Shown here piece by piece: positions 56,738 through 64,000 of a DNA stretch of 64,000 bases. The stretch spans positions 62,001 through 126,000 of the forward strand of contig JAPVLO010000161.1 of NCBI GenBank assembly GCA_027257055.1. The letters run 5' to 3'. The notes beneath the pieces are model-generated. The model did not search any database. It was not told the origin of the DNA and saw nothing but the letters and a program-made list of their open reading frames with translations. Origin of the DNA: Cephalopachus bancanus. Its lineage: Eukaryota; Chordata; Mammalia; Primates; Tarsiidae. The translations under genes were made by a program, and so were the position numbers. Numbering within the stretch: the stretch's first letter is position 1; the number at the start of each line of letters is the position of its first letter.

Positions 56738-57022
56738 TTTTTTTGAGTTGAAGTCTCACTCTGTCGCCCAGACTGGAGTGCAGTGGCCGCTCCCGGCCAC
56801 GGCAGCCTCGACCTGCTGGGCTCCGGCGATCCTTCCGCCTCAGCCTTCCGAGTAGCTGGAACTACAGGCGCGCGCTACCACGCCCGGCTAATTTTTGATT
56901 TATTGTAGGGATGAGGTCTCGTCAAGTTGCCCAGGCGGGTCTTGAACCCGCGGGCTCAGGCAATCCACTCACCTCAGCCTCCCAAAGGTGCGGGATTACA
57001 GGCTGAGCCACCGAGCCCGGCT
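56738..57022 (-). repeat. Alu, young
   Basis: Minus strand; about 110 bp downstream of the linker exon donor. Confidence 0.95.
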
Positions 57023-57065
57023 TGGGTGAATTTTTTTATTTGATAAATCGCTATATGTCAAATAT

Positions 57066-57272
57066 TAAAGGCATGGGCTGTAGAGCCAGACTGCCTGAGT
57101 TCAAGTCTGATGAATCTGCTTGATAAGTCTGTGGTCTTGGGAAAGTTAAATCTCTGTGCCTTGGTTTCCTTATGTGCAAAAATGGTGATTACTTTCTGCA
57201 TCATAGGGTTATTATGAGAATTATAAATAAGTCATTTACAGTACTTAGAACAGTACCTGGCATACAGTGGAC
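57066..57272 (+). repeat. MIR
   Basis: GAGCCAGACTGCCTGAGTTC, then GGTCTTGGGAAAGTTAA, CATAGGGTTATTATGAGAAT and AGAACAGTACCTGGCATA are in full MIR order, so it is nearly complete. Confidence 0.85.
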
Positions 57273-57296
57273 ACCATGATTTGGTGGTAGGGGTTC

Positions 57297-57600
57297 AGTT
57301 TTTTTGGGTTTTTTTTTGGGGGGTGTTGGAGTCTCACTCCGTTGCCCAGGCTGGAGTGCAGTGGCATGCTCACGGCCACCCCAGCATTGACCTGTTGGGC
57401 TCCGGCGATCCTTCTGCCTCAGCCTTCCAGGTAGCTGGAACTCCAGGCATGTGCTACCACGTCCGGCTAATTTTTTATTTATTGTAGAGACGAGGTCTCA
57501 CCAAGTTGTCCGGGCTGGTCTCGAACCTCTGAGCTCAGGTAATCCACTTGCCTCGGCCTCCCAAAGCGCTGGGATTACAGGCTGAGCCACCGAGCCCAGC
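57297..57600 (-). repeat. Alu
   Basis: Minus strand; TCAGTTTTT flanks. Confidence 0.92.
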
Positions 57601-57811
57601 CAATCAGTTTTTATTTGTTTTTATTTCAGCCTGCCATTTATTCGTAGACATTGAATTAGTAATATAATAAAACAGTTAAGTGTGTATCAGGTTTGGATTA
57701 GTTGCCAAGACATGGTAGTGGTAAAATTTTACGCATTTTTAGTGTCATAGTTCTTAAGGATGCACAATAAAATAAGATGAAAAATTCCTGCCTGCGACTG
57801 TGTATTGGTAA

Positions 57812-59233
<1,422 letters not shown>

Positions 59234-59289
59234 GCCGGAAATGTTTGAGACAGCGATTAAGGAAAGCACCTCCTCCAAGAGCCCTCCAA
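59234..59289 (+). CDS. GTF2I: GTF2I I-repeat 5 tail / linker exon (56 nt)
   Basis: It completes a Lys codon and reads PEMFETAIKESTSSKSPP, leaving one base (Arg codon). It is the homologue of the 59-nt tail exons, shorter by one codon. Serine-rich linker with an SPP site. Donor CCAA|GTGAGT. Confidence 0.94.
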
Positions 59290-60119
<830 letters not shown>

Positions 60120-60342
60120 TAGAGGAGTTTGCTCTGGTCATTTGTGAACTCCAATATACTAGGGTACTTGTACCCTTCCCAGACCCCTGCAGAAGTTGTG
60201 AACCAAATATAGTTTATCTACAGTTCTAGGAAGTTACTTGGCATGGGCTAAAACCTTTTAACCACTCAAACATCTAGTCTGTTCCTTTAAAAGAAAATCA
60301 ATGTAAAACAACGGGTAAAGATCTTTATAATAAGAATAAGCT

Positions 60343-60632
60343 CAGCCAGGCTCGGTGGCTCAGCCTGTAATCCCAGCACTTTGGGAGGCTGAGGTGAGAG
60401 GATTGCCTGAGCCCGCGGGTTCGAGACCCGCCTGGGCAACTTGGCGAGACCTCATCTCTACAATAAATCAAAAAATTTGCGGGGCATGGCAGCGTGCGAC
60501 TATAATTCCAGCTACTCAGAAGGCTGAGGCAGAAGGATCGCCAGAGCCCAGCAGGTCGAGGCTGCGGTGGCCGGGAGCGGCCGCTGCACTCCAGTCTGGG
60601 CGATAGAGTGAGACTCCAACTCAAAAAAAAGC
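60343..60632 (+). repeat. Alu
   Basis: Plus strand; AAGAATAAGCT duplicated on both sides. Confidence 0.94.
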
Positions 60633-60792
60633 AAAAAAAACCAAGAATAAGCTTGTAGCATTTTCAATTTGATATTATAGCTTTAAATAATTTCAAACTT
60701 GAATAGTTCAAAATGCTCAAAAATGCAAAGTGCTTAAAACCATTCCACAGAGCTCCTGAAAATTTACTTGGGATTAAAAGTGTGTTATTGAG

Positions 60793-60925
60793 CCGTGCCT
60801 GTAGCATGCCTATGGTCCCAGCTACTTGGGAGGCTGAGGCAGGAGGATCATTTGAGCCCAGGAGTTCTAGCCCAGCTTGGGCAACGTAGCAAAACCTTGT
60901 CTATTCCCTCTCTCACAAAAAAAGG
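60793..60925 (+). repeat. Old Alu fragment
   Basis: Plus strand; starts GAGCCGTGCCTGTAGCATGC and ends in a CTCTCTCACA-A run. Confidence 0.75.
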
Positions 60926-60936
60926 TACACTATTAA

Positions 60937-61554
<618 letters not shown>

Positions 61555-61749
61555 TAAGTGAGTCTGCTTAGTCATCACAAGAACAGATCTGGAGAGGGTG
61601 AGGCTAAGACATCTTCTAAAACGCAGTCCTGTGTAGCAATAGAATCAAGCTTACTAAATAGTGAAATAAGCAAATAGAGATACTTATTTCGTTATTATAA
61701 CATTAGATTCTCTTCTCCCTCGGCTAGTTATTTTAATTCTTTGGTTTTT

Positions 61750-61960
61750 AGGGCAAAGGGTTGGCAAACCAGGGCTGTGGACCAAATGCCACCTGCCACC
61801 TGTTTTTATAGTCTCAGTAAAGCATAGTTACATCCAGTTTTCATGTTATGTGTGGCTGCTTTCCCCTCACGGTGATTCCACTGAGTTGGTGGGACAGACA
61901 GTATGGCTTGCAAAACCTAGAATATTTGCTCTCTGGTACTTTATAGAAACATCTTGCATA
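61750..61960 (+). repeat. Ancient hAT-like relic
   Basis: GTTGGCAAACCAGGGCTGTG, GACCAAATGCCACCTGCC, TGGCTGCTTTC and TATGGCTTGCAAAACCTAGA follow a common mammalian MER1-type element in order. Part of the same family recurs at the end of the window (63866). Confidence 0.6.
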
Positions 61961-61999
61961 TCTCTGTCTTAAGGCATCTGCGGGGCTTCCGGTCAGACA

Positions 62000-62165
62000 G
62001 GGATTGGATCCCAAGTCAGCCATTGGGTCACTTCTGTTTCCTTGTCTGTAAGATGAGGGGATAATTGTTCCTCTTGACAGCGTCAGCTCCTTGGCCATAG
62101 AGTAGGAATGATGATTATACTTATTGCTCTGACAGCATTATGAGAATCATTCATTAATGTGTGCA
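62000..62165 (+). repeat. MIR
   Basis: GTCACTTCTGTTTCCTTGTC, TGTAAGATGAGGGGATAATT and ACAGCATTATGAGAATCATT are in MIR order. Confidence 0.7.
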
Positions 62166-62626
62166 TGTCACAATAAGCGACATCTACCTACGCAGAAATC
62201 CTGAGTTGTCTTTGGGCTTCTCTTCTAGCTCCCAGCAACTGAGCTGGCACTAAGTCTACCCAGTCAGTTCACAGTCAAGTCCCACGGACTCTAGTACAAA
62301 TTCCTTAATACTGGTGCTCGGAAATCTCTAATTTATTACCCTGTCGAGGTTTTTTTACTCATTCGTTTATCTTCTCCCAACGCTAAAAATCTCGTATTTT
62401 TGTTTCACTTAACCCATGGCCATTCTCCATTTCATTTCCAAGGGCTGGGCAGAGAGCCTTCCATTAGACCATTTAACTAGAATTCCTCTGTTCCCTTCCC
62501 TGTGTTTCTATTTTTTTGTTTTTCCTATATCTGTAGTGTGACATTTTCTAACAGTGTTCCATATTAGTTATGCATATATATCTATAGCATAAGATTAAAA
62601 AGTCCTGGATAATATTTCTCATTATA

Positions 62627-62924
62627 AGCTGTGCTCGGTGGCTCAGCCTATAATCCCGTGCCTTGGGAGGCTGAGGTGAGTGAATTGCCTGAGTCCGCGG
62701 GTTTGACACCCACCTGGGCAACTTGGCAAGACCTCATCTCTACAATTAATCAAAAATCAGCCGGGCATGGTAGCGCACGCCAAGTAGTTCCAGCTACTTG
62801 GAAGGTTGAGGCGGAAGGATTGCCAAGCCCAGCAGGTCGAGGCTGCAGTGGCCGGGAGCGGCCACTGCACTCCAGTCTGGGTGACAGAGTGAGACTCCAA
62901 CTCAAAAAAAAAAAAAAAAAAAAG
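62627..62924 (+). repeat. Alu, first of the dimer
   Basis: Plus strand; longer linker CTCTACAATTAATCAAAAAT shared with its neighbour. Confidence 0.94.
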
Positions 62925-63222
62925 TAGCCAGACTCGGTGGCTCAGCCTGTAATCCCGCACCTTTGGGAGGCTGAGGTGAGTGGATTGCCTGAGCCCGCGG
63001 GTTCGAGACCCGCCTGGGCAACTTGGCAAGACCTCATCTCTACAATTAATCAAAATGAGCCGTGTGTGGTAGCATGCACCTGTAGTTCCAGCTATGTGGA
63101 AGGCTGAGGCGGAAGGATCGCTGGAGCCCAGCAGGTCGAGGCTGCGGTGGCCGGGAGCGGCCACTGCACTCCAGTCTGGGCGACAGAGTGAGACTCCAAC
63201 TCCAACTCCAAAAAAAAAAAAA
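62925..63222 (+). repeat. Alu, second of the dimer
   Basis: Plus strand; CTCCAACTCCAACTCC tail start is a small local triplication. Confidence 0.94.
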
Positions 63223-63339
63223 ATTTCTCATTATAGTACATAAGTGGCCATAGGTTAATTACTAGTTGAATAAACAAATATGCATGTAAATTCCTATAGA
63301 GTGAAAATAAATTGTTACACAATTTGTTTCTCTCTTTAG

Positions 63340-63368
63340 ACCATTTCCAGGACTTGTGATTAATAACC
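63340..63368 (+). CDS. GTF2I: GTF2I last visible exon, end of I-repeat 6
   Basis: 29 nt: it completes an Arg codon and reads PFPGLVINN, leaving one base. Human about 942-951. The start PFPGL parallels PFLEP after R1 and PEL in the other tail exons. The donor CC|GTGAGT is followed by intron; the C-terminal tail exons lie beyond the window. Confidence 0.92.
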
Positions 63369-63469
63369 GTGAGTATTTCATGAAGTTTTTTTTTGTTTCT
63401 TCCTGGGGTCTGAGTGTATATGTGTGCATATGCGTGCGCACATATACTTAACTCACAGAGTATACACAG

Positions 63470-63640
63470 GATGCCCAAAAAATGTATGCACATTTTTAAG
63501 AAAGGAAAAAACTATATTAAAATTATAGTATTCACTAAGATGAATACAAGCCGCGTTTGACTTCTGCAGTTACAAGAGATGCTCAGAGTGGTTGCCATCA
63601 GCGTCCAGACACTTCTGATTATGACAGACATCTCTTAACG
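63470..63640 (-). repeat. Mariner/Tc1-like end fragment (tentative)
   Basis: CACAGGATGCCCAAAAAATG then TATGCACATTTT resembles a mariner-type terminal repeat. GGTTGCCATCAGCGTCCAGA, CACTT resembles antisense transposase sequence of an old mammalian mariner. Confidence 0.45.
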
Positions 63641-63865
63641 TGTGTATACGTGGTTTTGGGCTTTCCCAGTATTACGCTGCTTCACCTATGTCAGTAACCA
63701 TGCAGCATCGTTGTTTGAGTGCGCAGGGAGCCACGTCAGTCTCTTCCTAGATGGAGGATTCTTCAAATTTCTTGATTTTTTCCTATCCTCAATGTACTCA
63801 AGCATAAAGTGGAAATAATAGTACCGATTTTGGGGGTTTGGGGTATGCATAAAGCATCTAAAACA

Positions 63866-64000
63866 GGAGTCAGCAAGCTTCTTCTTTTGTTTGCAAATAA
63901 AATTTTACTGGGACCACCGTCGTATCCATTTGAGTACGGCAGAATTGAAAGGTGGTAACAGACTGTGTCACCTGCAAAACCTAAAGTGTTTAGTGAGTGG
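63866..64000 (+). repeat. Ancient hAT-like relic, cut by window end
   Basis: CAGGAGTCAGCAAGCTTCTT, GCAAATAAAATTTTACTGGG and CACCTGCAAAACCTAAAGTG match the same family as 61750-61960, and preserve the AATAAAATTTTA section lost there. Confidence 0.6.

Larger units (their letters stand above)
62615..63235 (+). repeat. Head-to-tail Alu dimer with one target duplication
   Basis: TTTCTCATTATA occurs at 62615-62626 and 63224-63235. Between them are two complete plus-strand Alus (62627-62924 and 62925-63222) joined by the first copy's A-tail, with no duplication at the junction. Either the second inserted into the A-tail of the first or a tandem transcript was inserted. Confidence 0.8.
63369..64000 (+). 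other. GTF2I: Intron after the last visible exon (partial)
   Basis: It holds a mariner/Tc1-like fragment (about 63470-63640) and a hAT-like relic (63866-64000). No further exon was seen. Confidence 0.75.

Noticed and set aside
62680..62720. tRNA-like GGTTCGAGACC boxes
   Set aside because: They are the internal Pol III B-box region of Alu left monomers and occur in every good copy; no cloverleaf is present.

Overview
The window is one stretch of a primate nuclear genome. It carries 23 consecutive coding exons of a single plus-strand gene, GTF2I (general transcription factor II-I, TFII-I), spread over 7351-63368. The 5' exons (leucine zipper, first I-repeat) and the 3' end of the gene lie outside. 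The identification rests on the translated exons. They run collinearly with human TFII-I as I recall it, from about residue 229 to 951 of the longest (gamma, 998 aa) form. The exons sum to 2169 nt, which is 723 codons, exactly the number expected for 229-951. Every junction has AG/GT ends and keeps phase, and no stop or frameshift was found, so this looks like a live gene and not a pseudogene copy.

Organism: the SINEs are 7SL-derived dimeric Alus, hence a primate, but of a type unlike human AluS/Y or the lemur/galago types. Typical features are a head reading GCCGGGCTCGGTGGCTCAGC, a linker reading CTACAATAAATCAAAAAATT, and a 3' end reading GACTCCAACTC before the A-tail. Many copies are nearly uniform and so young. 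I infer a tarsier (Carlito/Tarsius). The species call is inference; the gene call is firm.

Layout: 1-7350 is an upstream intron. 7351-25092 holds five short linker exons, including the two cassette exons that distinguish the TFII-I isoforms, and the nuclear localisation region. 26561-30487 encodes I-repeat 2, 31588-39458 I-repeat 3, 45734-47584 I-repeat 4, 48342-56628 a Ser/Pro- and Asn-rich linker with a second basic motif, 57849-60048 I-repeat 5 plus linker, and 60965-63368 I-repeat 6. Each I-repeat uses the same exon plan: a short exon of 66-84 nt, then an exon of exactly 184 nt, then (R2-R5) a 56-59 nt tail exon.

Non-coding content: more than 50 Alu copies or fragments (roughly a fifth of the window by my count), antisense L1 3' fragments, MIR and L2 relics, hAT-like relics, a mariner with transposase remnants (40188-41035), two deleted piggyBac copies (36144-37225, 48806-49406), and a minus-strand processed prohibitin pseudogene (about 43877-45229) that was itself hit by a short LTR-end-like retroposon and then by an Alu.

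No new multi-gene system is visible. The points most worth a second look are local: a 27-bp inverted templated insertion inside an Alu (26110-26136), a 75-bp inverted plus 90-bp direct duplication (32694-33012), a fold-back Alu pair inside one target-site duplication (50471-51013), a short LTR-end-like retroposon present three times, a NAGNAG acceptor on a cassette exon, a possible poison exon (22007-22061), and a CpG-dense patch beside exon 48342-48416. Human residue numbers and residue differences quoted here are from memory.
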